A stretch of 45,801 bases of DNA, from NCBI GenBank assembly GCA_001830425.1, contig MIAA01000039.1, forward strand, positions 48,185 through 93,985. The letters are read 5' to 3'. A program made the translations under genes and the position numbers. The notes beneath the pieces are model-generated. The model saw only the letters and a program-made list of their open reading frames with translations. It did no database searches and was not told the DNA's origin. This DNA comes from Rhodospirillales bacterium RIFCSPLOWO2_02_FULL_58_16. GTDB taxonomy: Bacteria; Pseudomonadota; Alphaproteobacteria; Rhodospirillales; 2-02-FULL-58-16. How positions within the stretch are numbered: position 1 is the stretch's first letter; each line of letters opens with the position of its first letter. Shown piece by piece: positions 15,612 through 23,296 of this stretch.

Positions 15612-17137
15612 AGCACCAACAGCGCCACGGCGATTAGCGCCAGGGCGATCCAGGCAAGGCCTTGTGTTTTACTCCGCCCGCCCCCTTTTAATGCGCGAAC
15701 GGTGTCCGGGTGCAGTTTGACGCCGCCCTCGGCGAGCATGGCGAGGCCGTTGCCGATCCCTTCCATAATCTGAGGCAGGCGTTTGACGGCTTGCGCCACC
15801 TCCTCCGCAGCCTCGCGGACCCGCGCCTCGGCGCTCATTTTTTCAGCGATCCAGCTCTCGATCAGGGGACGCGCCACGAACCACATATTGGCATCGGGAC
15901 ATAATTTGCGCCCTGTGCCCTCGGCGACCAGCAATGTTTTCTGAAGCAGCAGCAACTGAGGTTGCGTCTCCATTCGGAAAGTCTCGGTGACCTGGAAAAG
16001 CTGGCCCAGCAGACGGGCGAAGGAAATCTCGTTCTGCGGCTTGTCCATGATCGGCTCGCCGATGGAGCGGCAAGCCTGGGTGAACGAGTCCAGGGAACGG
16101 TGCGACGGCACCCACCCCGCCTCGAAGTGGACCTCGGCGGCGCGACGGTAGTCGCGGTTAAGGAAGGCCAGCAGCATCTCGCCCAGGTGCAGCCGGGTGC
16201 GCCGGTCAAGCCGCCCCATGATCCCGAAATCGACAGCCGCCACCGCGCCGTCATTGACAACGAACAGGTTGCCGGCATGAAGGTCGGCATGAAAAAAGCC
16301 GTCACGGAACACCTGCATGAAAAAGGCGGAGGCGGCCTTTGACAACACTTCCTTCGGGTCGTGACCGGCGGCGATGACGGCTTCACGATCATCCAGCGGG
16401 ATTCCGGCAATTCTTTCGGTGGTCAGCACCCGGCGCCCGGTGCGCCCCCAATCAACGGCGGGAATGTTGAAAGTATCGTCATCGGCGAAGTTCCCGGCCA
16501 GTTCCACCGCCGCCGCCGCCTCGAAGCGCAGGTCCATCTCGATGATCACCGACTCGGCCAAGGTCTTTACCGATTCGACGGGTTTGAGGCGCCGCATTTC
16601 GGGGCGCATGGCTTCGATCGACTCCGCCACCCAGAAGAAAAAGTCGAGGTCGCGGGCGAACGCCGCCTCGATGCCGGGGCGCAAGACCTTGACCGCCACC
16701 TCCCGGCCCTCGGCAGTGACCGCGAAATGGACCTGGGCGATGGAAGCGGCGGCGACCGCCTGATCGTTGAAAGCGGAAAACATGGCCTCAACCGGACAAC
16801 CGAACTCGGCTTCTATGGCGGCGCGGGCTTCCATACCGCTGAACGGCTCCAGGCGGTCCTGAAGGTCTGACAGATCGGCGGCCAGTTCCTCGCCCAACAG
16901 GTCGGAGCGGGTGGACAACGCCTGACCCAGCTTGATGAAGCTCGGCCCCGCTTCCTGCAAGGCGCGGGCAAGCCGTTGTCCGGGCCGGCCTGGTTCATGG
17001 CGCCGGGAAAAAAGCCGCGCCGCCGATACGACGGCATCGGCGACTTCGAGTTTCTCAAGCAGAAACAAGGCGTCATGGCGGGCCAGGGTGCGGGCGATGC
17101 CGAGCAAACGCGCAATATTTTTAAGCGAGCGCAACAT
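15608..17137 (-). CDS. ubiB: Ubiquinone biosynthesis kinase-like protein UbiB
   Basis: 509 residues from the ATG at 17137. UbiB is an ABC1/ADCK-family atypical kinase/ATPase needed for ubiquinone synthesis and is anchored in the inner membrane. The family KxGQ motif is [16 protein letters not shown] (about 85-100). The A-rich loop replacing the kinase Gly-loop is [13 protein letters not shown]. The catalytic [11 protein letters not shown] and metal-binding [11 protein letters not shown] follow, and a C-terminal hydrophobic helix ([16 protein letters not shown]) ends the protein. The start is set by homology ([20 protein letters not shown]); upstream in-frame starts fall inside the repeat element at 17139-17419 and none has a clear ribosome site. 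The operon partner ubiE lies just beyond that element. Confidence 0.93.
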   Translation of the reverse strand: MLRSLKNIARLLGIARTLARHDALFLLEKLEVADAVVSAARLFSRRHEPGRPGQRLARALQEAGPSFIKLGQALSTRSDLLGEELAADLSDLQDRLEPFSGMEARAAIEAEFGCPVEAMFSAFNDQAVAAASIAQVHFAVTAEGREVAVKVLRPGIEAAFARDLDFFFWVAESIEAMRPEMRRLKPVESVKTLAESVIIEMDLRFEAAAAVELAGNFADDDTFNIPAVDWGRTGRRVLTTERIAGIPLDDREAVIAAGHDPKEVLSKAASAFFMQVFRDGFFHADLHAGNLFVVNDGAVAAVDFGIMGRLDRRTRLHLGEMLLAFLNRDYRRAAEVHFEAGWVPSHRSLDSFTQACRSIGEPIMDKPQNEISFARLLGQLFQVTETFRMETQPQLLLLQKTLLVAEGTGRKLCPDANMWFVARPLIESWIAEKMSAEARVREAAEEVAQAVKRLPQIMEGIGNGLAMLAEGGVKLHPDTVRALKGGGRSKTQGLAWIALALIAVALLVL

Positions 17138-17138
17138 G

Positions 17139-17419
17139 TTAGGGCCAAAACTCATTAAATTCGTGAAATTCTGTGACATCAAAATGACTGAGGGACAAGG
17201 AGAATCGGCGAAGGCGGGCCTGAAGGCCCCCGGCGAGCCGATTTTCCGCCGTCCATTCGGTCATTCTGATGTCACCCTTCTCGGGCGCGGCGGAAAAGGC
17301 GACCGGACGTCTTCAAAGGCCTCAACCGTAGCAAATACTACGCTTTTCGGCCTTTTCATAGCCGGGCCGCCTTTTCCGCTTCGCGCAGAATTCATGGATT
17401 TAGTGAGTCTTGACCCTAA
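17139..17419. mobile_element. MITE-like 281-bp element with terminal inverted repeats, between ubiE and ubiB
   Basis: Left end TTAGGGCCAAAACTCATT continues AAATTCGTGAAATTCTG. The right end, read in reverse complement, is TTAGGGTCAAGACTCACT continuing AAATCCATGAATTCTG: about 35 bases of imperfect terminal inverted repeat. The interior holds a long imperfect hairpin (GTGACATCAAAATGAC at 17174 pairing with a copy ending near 17273) and a second one (GCGGCGGAAAAGGCG pairing with CCGCCTTTTCCGC). There is no ORF for a transposase. The right end provides the TAG stop of ubiE and the left end abuts the ubiB ATG. A solo copy of the end is at 5613-5636. Confidence 0.7.
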
Positions 17420-18180
17420 AGACGCCAGGCCGAGTGGATGGCGGCGATCCCGCCGGACAGATCGTGATATTTAACCCTATCCAGGCCGGCGGCGGCGATC
17501 ATCCCGGCGAAAGTATCCTGATCGGGAAAGCGGCGAATGCTCTCCGCCAGATAGCGGTAGGCGCCGGCGTCATCGGCGACCCACGCGCCGAGCGCCGGCA
17601 GCACCCGGAAAGAGTAAGCATCGTACAAGCCCTTCAGCAGCGGTTCGGCGACATGACTGAATTCAAGGCACAGAAAGCGGCCTCCGGGCTTTAGCACGCG
17701 ACGCGCTTCGTCAAGCGCCCTGTCGATCCGGGTGACGTTGCGTATGCAAAAAGCGATGGTGTAGGCGTCAAAGGAAGCATCGGGGACGGGCAGGTTTTCG
17801 GCGTCGCCGGCAAGCCATAAGATGCCCTTCAGGTATCCCTTGTCGATGGCGCGCTCACGTCCGGTTTCCAGCATCGCGGCGTTAACGTCGCAGACGGTGA
17901 CATAAGCGCCGCCGCGATCAAGAAAGCGGAAGGCGATGTCGCCGGTGCCGCCGCCCACATCAACAAGACGCATGTCCTTGGTGGGATTAAGCCGGTTAAT
18001 AAAGGCCGCTTTCCATAGCCTGTGAACGCCCAGACTCATCAGGTCGTTCATCAGGTCATAGCGGGAGGCGACGCTGTCAAAGACGTTGCGCACGCGGGAA
18101 GCCTTCTCTTTCTCGGATACGGTCTCGAACCCGAAATGAGTAGTTTTTTCAGCCGTGGAGCTGTGATGGTTTCGTGACAT
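17416..18180 (-). CDS. ubiE: Ubiquinone/menaquinone methyltransferase UbiE
   Basis: 254 residues from the ATG at 18180. UbiE is the SAM-dependent C-methyltransferase of ubiquinone (and menaquinone) synthesis. Signature regions are [20 protein letters not shown], the SAM-binding [39 protein letters not shown] and [18 protein letters not shown], with the terminal [12 protein letters not shown]. It is divergent from mutM with a 46-base gap, the arrangement usual in alphaproteobacteria, and is followed by ubiB. Its TAG stop is formed by the end of an inserted repeat element. The ribosome site is weak; three extra upstream residues (TTG 18189) are possible. Confidence 0.95.
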   Translation of the reverse strand: MSRNHHSSTAEKTTHFGFETVSEKEKASRVRNVFDSVASRYDLMNDLMSLGVHRLWKAAFINRLNPTKDMRLVDVGGGTGDIAFRFLDRGGAYVTVCDVNAAMLETGRERAIDKGYLKGILWLAGDAENLPVPDASFDAYTIAFCIRNVTRIDRALDEARRVLKPGGRFLCLEFSHVAEPLLKGLYDAYSFRVLPALGAWVADDAGAYRYLAESIRRFPDQDTFAGMIAAAGLDRVKYHDLSGGIAAIHSAWRL

Positions 18181-18226
18181 GACGCGCAACCATAGCCTAA
18201 GAGATTATCTTGCGCTACTTTGCCAT

Positions 18227-19069
18227 ATGCCTGAATTGCCTGAAGTCGAAAACGTGCGGCTGGGCCTCAAGCCGATACTTGAGGGCCGGGTGCTGGCGCG
18301 GGTCATCCTGCGGCGTCCGTCCCTGCGCCTTCCCTTCCCGCCCGACTTCGTTAAACGCCTGGAAGGACGCCGGGTTCTCAAGGTTGACAGGCGCGGCAAG
18401 TACCTGCTGTTCAGGCTTGACGACGGGTCGGCGCTGATAGCCCATTTAGGCATGTCAGGGCGGTTTTTGTTTTTTAACGGCGAGGCTCCGCCTCCCGGCG
18501 CCCACGATCATGTGATCATGGAGACCGACCGGAGCGTCGTCATTTACTATAACGATCCCCGCCGCTTCGGCCTGATGACGTTGGCCGAGGCGGATGAGTT
18601 GGACCGCCACCCTCTGCTTGCCAAGCTGGGGGCGGAGCCTCTCGACGGGGAAATCAACGGCGACTATCTGGCGGCGCATATAAAAAAACGCGGCGGACCC
18701 ATAAAGGCGGCGCTTCTGGACCAGGGGATCGTTGCCGGAATCGGCAATATCTACGCCTCGGAAATTTTATTCAGGGCCGGAATTTCGCCGACGCGCCCGG
18801 CTAATTCTATCGACGGCGCCTGCGCCGAGCGCCTTGCCGCAGCAATCAAGGAAGTCCTGTCCGAGGCCGTTGCCGCCGGGGGATCGACCCTGCGCGACTA
18901 CCGCACGCCGAACGGAGAATCGGGGTCTTTCCAGCAAAGCTTTGCTGTTTACGGGCGCTCCGGCAAACCTTGTTCCGGGTGCGACTGTGATCTGACGCGA
19001 ACCGGCGGCGTCAAGCGCATCACGCAGTCGGGACGGTCCACTTTCTATTGTGCGGAGAGACAGCGTTAG
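18227..19069 (+). CDS. mutM: Formamidopyrimidine-DNA glycosylase MutM (Fpg), altered zinc finger
   Basis: 280 residues from MPELPEVENVRLGL. After Met removal Pro is the catalytic nucleophile and Glu the acid. The enzyme excises 8-oxoguanine and nicks the strand. RRGKYLLFRLDDG holds the conserved Lys; QGIVAGIGNIYASEILFRAG is the helix-two-turn-helix. The C-terminal finger should have four cysteines (CxxC...CxxC). Here Cys249, Cys252 and Cys275 are present, but the last is Arg278 (codon AGA, 19058-19060); an additional Cys254 sits in CSGCDC. Longer plus-strand starts (18179) are rejected because the N-terminus must be Met-Pro-Glu-Leu. Confidence 0.95.
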   Translation: MPELPEVENVRLGLKPILEGRVLARVILRRPSLRLPFPPDFVKRLEGRRVLKVDRRGKYLLFRLDDGSALIAHLGMSGRFLFFNGEAPPPGAHDHVIMETDRSVVIYYNDPRRFGLMTLAEADELDRHPLLAKLGAEPLDGEINGDYLAAHIKKRGGPIKAALLDQGIVAGIGNIYASEILFRAGISPTRPANSIDGACAERLAAAIKEVLSEAVAAGGSTLRDYRTPNGESGSFQQSFAVYGRSGKPCSGCDCDLTRTGGVKRITQSGRSTFYCAERQR

Positions 19070-19085
19070 TGGTATAGCAACCGTC

Positions 19086-19472
19086 ATGAAGAGACGTTTT
19101 TTAAGATCGCTGTCCATTGCTGTCGTTGTTATCCTGACAGGGATGATGGCTGCTCCCGCCCATGCCGACGACGCTTTCGTCACCGGCATTGACGGGCTTC
19201 CCCTGATGCCGGGGCTGACCGAAAGCCCAGGGGCAGGAATGATCTTTGACACCCCTGCGGGGAGGATCGTCGAGGCCTACGCCACGGGTAACGTCGCCCG
19301 CAATCCGGTGATTGATTTTTACGCATCAACCTTGCCGCAATTAGGTTGGCGACATGACAAAGAGACCACCTTCAGCCGCGAGGATGAGGCGTTGACGCTG
19401 GAATTAAGCGGCGACGACAAACTATTGACTATCCGCTTTGCGCTGTCGCCGACCGGGTCATCCTTGAAGTAG
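19086..19472 (+). CDS. Secreted hypothetical protein
   Basis: 128 residues from the ATG at 19086 (MKRRFLRSLSIAVVV...). A Sec signal peptide (basic start, hydrophobic core, AHA-D cleavage near residue 28) is clear. The mature domain contains DGLPLMPGLTESPGAGMIFD, GRIVEAYATGNVARNPVIDF and YASTLPQLGWRHD, then a strand-rich end. I do not assign a family, but the PxIDFYxxTLPQLGW segment looks like a conserved alphaproteobacterial periplasmic domain. It begins 16 bases after mutM and may be co-transcribed with it. It is followed by a repeat-rich gap. Confidence 0.75.
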   Translation: MKRRFLRSLSIAVVVILTGMMAAPAHADDAFVTGIDGLPLMPGLTESPGAGMIFDTPAGRIVEAYATGNVARNPVIDFYASTLPQLGWRHDKETTFSREDEALTLELSGDDKLLTIRFALSPTGSSLK

Positions 19473-19514
19473 TTAAAGATCAGGGCAATCGACTGAAAGG
19501 ACTTGATCCTGTTT

Positions 19515-19720
19515 TACCGTCATGGCCGGGCGAAGACCCGGCCATCCACGTCTTCATCATGCTTTCGCGTCTTCGCGTGAAATATGATCGGTCACGCGAA
19601 GGCGCAAAGGCGCCAAGTCATTTTGGCCGCCGTCAAGTCCGCGCCGGGCCGAGCCTTGCCGTCTTTGCGAGGAGTGGAGCGACGAAGCAATCCAGTCCGC
19701 AAAGCCGCCACTGGATGATA
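19515..19720. repeat. Cluster of three dispersed palindromic repeat types
   Basis: No gene lies between 19473 and 19765. A perfect hairpin TGGCCGGG-CGAAGA-CCCGGCCA is at 19523-19544. A second inverted repeat (CGCGTCTTCGCGTGA, 19567-19581, with TCACGCGAAGGCGC, 19592-19605) is related to the core layer of the nested array near 3090-3176. A third module (TTTGCGAGGAGTGGAGCGAC then GAAGCAATCCAGT, 19666-19698) is related to the repeat at 45440-45538. Confidence 0.7.
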
Positions 19721-19765
19721 AGCCTTGAATTGACATCCCGCCCGCAGGGGCGCAGGATAACGGGC

Positions 19766-20002
19766 ATGGATAGTGATGTTAATGACCGTCTCTCCCGCAT
19801 GGAAAGCAGCGTTTCCGATATCAAGGCTACGCTGGCCCGTCTTGAGCCGATGTTGGTCAAGGTTTTGGAGGCTCAGGCGGAAATGCGGGGCGAGGTTCAT
19901 GGACAGTTCCATCAGATCGGACAGCGCATCAGTGATTTGAATGTTCGCTTGCCGGTGGCTCTCGGCGTCTTTGATCCTCCCGCCGGCAAGAAACGCGCCT
20001 GA
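19766..20002 (+). CDS. Small coiled-coil hypothetical protein
   Basis: 78 residues from the ATG at 19766; in-frame sequence upstream is repeat DNA, so the longer reading is rejected. The N-terminal 55 residues (DVNDRLSRMESSVSDIKATL, ARLEPMLVKVLEAQAEM) form heptads typical of a short coiled coil. The C-terminus is Pro- and Lys-containing (FDPPAGKKRA). No family is assigned. AGGA lies about ten bases upstream of the start. It ends about 100 bases before rpsT, and the rpsT promoter starts just after its stop. Confidence 0.5.
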   Translation: MDSDVNDRLSRMESSVSDIKATLARLEPMLVKVLEAQAEMRGEVHGQFHQIGQRISDLNVRLPVALGVFDPPAGKKRA

Positions 20003-20024
20003 GTTGCCGCCGTGTTGCAAAGGA

Positions 20025-20053
20025 TTGACGGGGATTGTCGCCGGCTATATAAA
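20025..20053 (+). promoter_or_regulatory. Strong sigma-70 promoter of rpsT
   Basis: TTGACG (20025-20030), 17-base spacer, TATAAA (20048-20053). Start of transcription would be near 20060, 40 bases before rpsT, as expected for a ribosomal protein gene. Confidence 0.65.
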
Positions 20054-20100
20054 CCGGCCTTCGCTTTAATGATTTTCTTGGATAACGGGTTTCGCAACAG

Positions 20101-20367
20101 ATGGCTAATATCAAATCGGCAAAGAAAAGAGATCGGCAGATCAAGCGGCGCGATGCGGTCAACGGCATGTGCGTGAGCCGCTTGCGCACTTATTTAAGAA
20201 AGGTCGAAGAAGCCATCGACGGCGGCGACAAGGCGGTTGCTGAAGCCGCCTTCCGCGCCGCCCAGCCGGAATTGATGCGCAGCGCTCAAAAAGGCCTTAT
20301 TCATCGCAACCTCGTGGCGCGAAAGCTGTCGCGGCTGACGGCCAGAGTCAAGGCCATGGCGGCCTGA
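20101..20367 (+). CDS. rpsT: 30S ribosomal protein S20
   Basis: 88 residues, the usual length. S20 binds 16S rRNA in the small-subunit body. The start [20 protein letters not shown] and the end [20 protein letters not shown] are characteristic, giving a bundle of basic helices. It has its own promoter (20025-20053) and is followed by a strong intrinsic terminator (20398-20428), so it is monocistronic. Its place directly upstream of dnaA is conserved in many alphaproteobacteria. Confidence 0.97.
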   Translation: MANIKSAKKRDRQIKRRDAVNGMCVSRLRTYLRKVEEAIDGGDKAVAEAAFRAAQPELMRSAQKGLIHRNLVARKLSRLTARVKAMAA

Positions 20368-20397
20368 CGCTCAGTAGACAATAAGGCTTTGTTTATG

Positions 20398-20428
20398 ACC
20401 GCGATCCGAATGGGTCGCGGTTTTTTTT
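20398..20428 (+). terminator. Rho-independent terminator of rpsT
   Basis: Ten-base-pair stem ACCGCGATCC / GGGTCGCGGT (one G-T pair) with loop GAAT, followed by eight T. It lies 30 bases after the rpsT stop and insulates rpsT from dnaA. Confidence 0.9.
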
Positions 20429-20756
20429 ATGGGGCTTTTTCAGCGTATGGCGACTGCTTAATCCATGGATTTGGAGTCAAGCGGTTTATTTCGGTTTCTT
20501 TTTGAATTTTTCTTTTTGATTTTGTTGCCATGACCGGGTGCGCTGTGTAAGTTTGAGTCATCGGCGGCGGGGGGAGCAGGGTCTGGTGGGGGCGGCAAAT
20601 GGCGACCGGCCTGCTGCAACTGGTAGTTTTAGTGGTAATTTGCAATTTTGATTCTTGGTCAATAATGCCGGAGCGGTAATGCCGGGCGGGGTTGTCTGCT
20701 TGGGACGGCGGGTTGTTTATTCATTTTTTGCATGAAAACGAAGGCGGCTAGGCAAA
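20429..20756. promoter_or_regulatory. dnaA upstream region: T-rich tract, G-rich tract, GANTC sites
   Basis: This 328-base gap holds no convincing ORF. It has a T-rich tract (20485-20524), a G-rich tract (20562-20596, runs of six, three and five G) and three GANTC sites (20474, 20555, 20650), the CcrM methylation target of alphaproteobacteria. I found no TTATCCACA DnaA box, so I do not call it an origin. It must contain the dnaA promoter, but no clear -35/-10 pair stands out. Confidence 0.4.
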
Positions 20757-22151
20757 ATGGCAAGCGGAACGGCAGACACCCAGGTCAGTGAACAATGGGA
20801 GCGTGTTTGTGCTCACATGCGGGTGGAGATCGGCGAGGCGGCCTTTCAGAGCTGGCTTAAACCGATGTCGGTTCGTGAAATTTCCGACGGCGTTGTAAGG
20901 ATTTCCGCGCCTACCCGTTTTATGCGCGACTGGGTTGTCGCCCACTTTATTGACCGTCTGTGCGTTCTTTGGCGCAACGAAAATCCGGAAATTCATGCCG
21001 TTGACGTTTTTATTCAGCCGGAGCGCAGTCAACAGCGGGCGTCTGCGGCCAAGAGCGAGGCGCCGGCGCCTGTCATCGTCAAGGAAAAATCCGGACGCAG
21101 CGGGAGCGGCGAGAGTTACAGCGATGACATCAGCGCGCCGCTGGATTCGCGCTTTACCTTCGAGAAATTCGTCATCGGCAAATCCAACGAGTTTGCCTAC
21201 GCCGCCGCCCAGCGCATAGCGGAAGCGTCGAGGGTGACATTCAATCCGCTGTTTCTATACGGCGGGGTAGGTCTCGGCAAAACCCATCTTATGCACGCCA
21301 CGGCGTGGCGCATTCGCAAATCCACCCCTTCGCGCACCGTCATATATCTTTCCGCCGAGAAGTTCATGTACCGCTTCATCCGCTCCCTGCGGGAACAGAA
21401 GATCGTGGACTTCAAGGAGATGTTCCGCTCGGTTGATGTGCTGATGATTGACGATGTTCAATTCATCGGCGGCAAAGGCTCTACCCAGGAAGAATTCTTC
21501 CACACCTTCAATTCCCTGGTTGACCAGGGCCGCCAGATCATCATCTCCGCCGACAAGTCGCCCTCTGACCTGGAAGGCATGGAAGAGCGCCTGAAGTCAC
21601 GACTTAACTGCGGCTTGGTGGCGGACATACACGCCACCACCTATGAACTGCGCTTGGGCATTCTTCAGTCCAAATCCGAACAGCTTGGGGTCGAAATACC
21701 GTGCAAGGTTATGGAGTTTATCGCTCACAAGATCACCTCCAACGTGCGTGAGCTGGAAGGCGCCCTGCACAGAGTCGTTGCCCATGCCCAACTGGTGGGG
21801 CGCGATATATCGCTGGAGACCGCCCAGGAAGTTCTTCACGACCTGTTGCGCTCCAATGATCGCCGCGTCACCATTGAGGAGATTCAGAAGCGGGTAGCCG
21901 CCCACTTCAATATCCGTATTTCCGACATGCATTCGGCGCGTCGCGCGCGTTCCGTCGCCCGTCCGCGTCAGGTGGCCATGTATTTGGCCAAGCAGTTGAC
22001 CTCGCGCTCATTGCCGGAGATCGGACGCAAATTCGGCGGTCGCGATCATACCACCGTGATGCACGCGGTGCGCAAAGTTGATGAACTTCGTGAGAGCGAC
22101 GCCGCCTTCACCGAGGATGTAGAACTTTTGCGGCGGATGCTTGAAGGCTGA
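20757..22151 (+). CDS. dnaA: Chromosomal replication initiator protein DnaA
   Basis: 464 residues with the four-domain layout. Domain I (about 10-85, WERVCAHMRVEIGEAAFQSW) serves for oligomer and helicase contact. A short variable linker follows. The AAA+ core has Walker A GGVGLGKTHLMHA (about 168-180), Walker B VLMIDDVQFIGGKGSTQEEF and sensor segment RLNCGLVADI. The C-terminal DNA-binding domain has the signature GGRDHTTVMHAVRKVDEL. DnaA-ATP opens oriC. The gene heads the dnaA-dnaN-recF-gyrB cluster; dnaN begins 17 bases after its stop. Upstream GANTC sites suggest possible methylation-linked control, as in Caulobacter (inference). Confidence 0.97.
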   Translation: MASGTADTQVSEQWERVCAHMRVEIGEAAFQSWLKPMSVREISDGVVRISAPTRFMRDWVVAHFIDRLCVLWRNENPEIHAVDVFIQPERSQQRASAAKSEAPAPVIVKEKSGRSGSGESYSDDISAPLDSRFTFEKFVIGKSNEFAYAAAQRIAEASRVTFNPLFLYGGVGLGKTHLMHATAWRIRKSTPSRTVIYLSAEKFMYRFIRSLREQKIVDFKEMFRSVDVLMIDDVQFIGGKGSTQEEFFHTFNSLVDQGRQIIISADKSPSDLEGMEERLKSRLNCGLVADIHATTYELRLGILQSKSEQLGVEIPCKVMEFIAHKITSNVRELEGALHRVVAHAQLVGRDISLETAQEVLHDLLRSNDRRVTIEEIQKRVAAHFNIRISDMHSARRARSVARPRQVAMYLAKQLTSRSLPEIGRKFGGRDHTTVMHAVRKVDELRESDAAFTEDVELLRRMLEG

Positions 22152-22168
22152 AGGTATTGGTGTCAGGA

Positions 22169-23284
22169 ATGAAACTTACCATTGAACGGGCGGCGTTGCT
22201 GAAGGGGCTGGGGCATGTGCAAAGCGTTGTCGAGCGCCGCAACACGATTCCCATTCTCTCCAACGTCAAAATGGAGGCGCGTGACGGTCGCCTGACCATG
22301 AACGCCACCGACATGGACCTCGAAATTGTTGACGGGGTCGAAGCCGAGGTGATCGCATCCGGGGCGACCACGGCGCCGGCTCATACTCTTTACGACATCG
22401 CACGCAAACTGCCCGATGGGTCCCAGGTAGAACTGGAAAGCAGCGATAACGGAAACATGACGCTGCGTTCCGGACGCTCCAGGTTCATTCTTTCCTGCCT
22501 GCCCTGCGAAGATTTTCCGGTGATGTCCGGGGGTGATCTTCCTCACGCTTTCCAGATCGCCGCCGGTGATTTGTGCTCTCTTATTAACCGTACGCGCTTC
22601 GCCATCTCTACTGAAGAGACGCGATACTACCTTAACGGCATCTATCTGCACGCCGCCAAGCGTGACGGCATTGATGTCCTTCGCGCCGTCGCCACCGACG
22701 GCCATCGGCTGGCCAGCGTCGAGGCGCCGTTGCCGGAAGGCGCCGCCGACATGCCCGGCGTCATCGTTCCCCGCAAGACTGTCGCCGAGTTGTATAAACT
22801 CATTGAGGGAATCAGCGACGATGTGGAAATCAACCTTTCAGAAAGCAAAATCCGGTTCTCCTTCGGCAATGCGACGCTGACTTCCAAACTGATCGACGGC
22901 ACTTTCCCCGATTATGAGCGCGTTATCCCGTCCGGCAACGACAAGGAATGGGACATTGACCGCAAGCTTTTCGCCGAGGCCGTGGACAGGGTATCCGCCA
23001 TTTCCATTGAGAAATCACGCGCCATCAAGCTCTGCCTGAGCCGGGGCGCTCTGGTGCTTTCCGCCAGCAGCCAGGACAGCGGCAGCGCCACCGAGGAACT
23101 GGAGGTCGGCTACGATGGAGATACCATCGAGATCGGGTTTAATGCGCGTTACCTGCTCGAAATCATTCAGCAGATCGAAGGAGACAACGCCCGTTTCATT
23201 ATGGCCGACGCCGCCTCGCCGGCAATCCTTTGCGACGCCGGCGACGCCGGCGCTCTTTATGTGCTCATGCCCATGCGTATATGA
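22169..23284 (+). CDS. dnaN: DNA polymerase III beta sliding clamp
   Basis: 371 residues from MKLTIERAALLKGLGHVQSV, the standard start of the family. TTG (22157) and GTG (22160) lie just upstream in frame, and the GTG has AAGG five bases before it, so the true start could be three residues earlier. The protein has the three clamp repeats, with ERRNTIPILSNVKMEARDGR in repeat one and the C-terminal end ALYVLMPMRI. As a ring dimer it tethers polymerase III to DNA. The sequence around its stop (ATGAGGAGGAAG) carries the recF ribosome site. Confidence 0.96.
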   Translation: MKLTIERAALLKGLGHVQSVVERRNTIPILSNVKMEARDGRLTMNATDMDLEIVDGVEAEVIASGATTAPAHTLYDIARKLPDGSQVELESSDNGNMTLRSGRSRFILSCLPCEDFPVMSGGDLPHAFQIAAGDLCSLINRTRFAISTEETRYYLNGIYLHAAKRDGIDVLRAVATDGHRLASVEAPLPEGAADMPGVIVPRKTVAELYKLIEGISDDVEINLSESKIRFSFGNATLTSKLIDGTFPDYERVIPSGNDKEWDIDRKLFAEAVDRVSAISIEKSRAIKLCLSRGALVLSASSQDSGSATEELEVGYDGDTIEIGFNARYLLEIIQQIEGDNARFIMADAASPAILCDAGDAGALYVLMPMRI

Positions 23285-23296
23285 GGAGGAAGTGAA

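Noticed and set aside
20429-20756. Chromosomal origin oriC
   Set aside because: No TTATCCACA-type DnaA boxes could be found, and in alphaproteobacteria dnaA is often not beside oriC.
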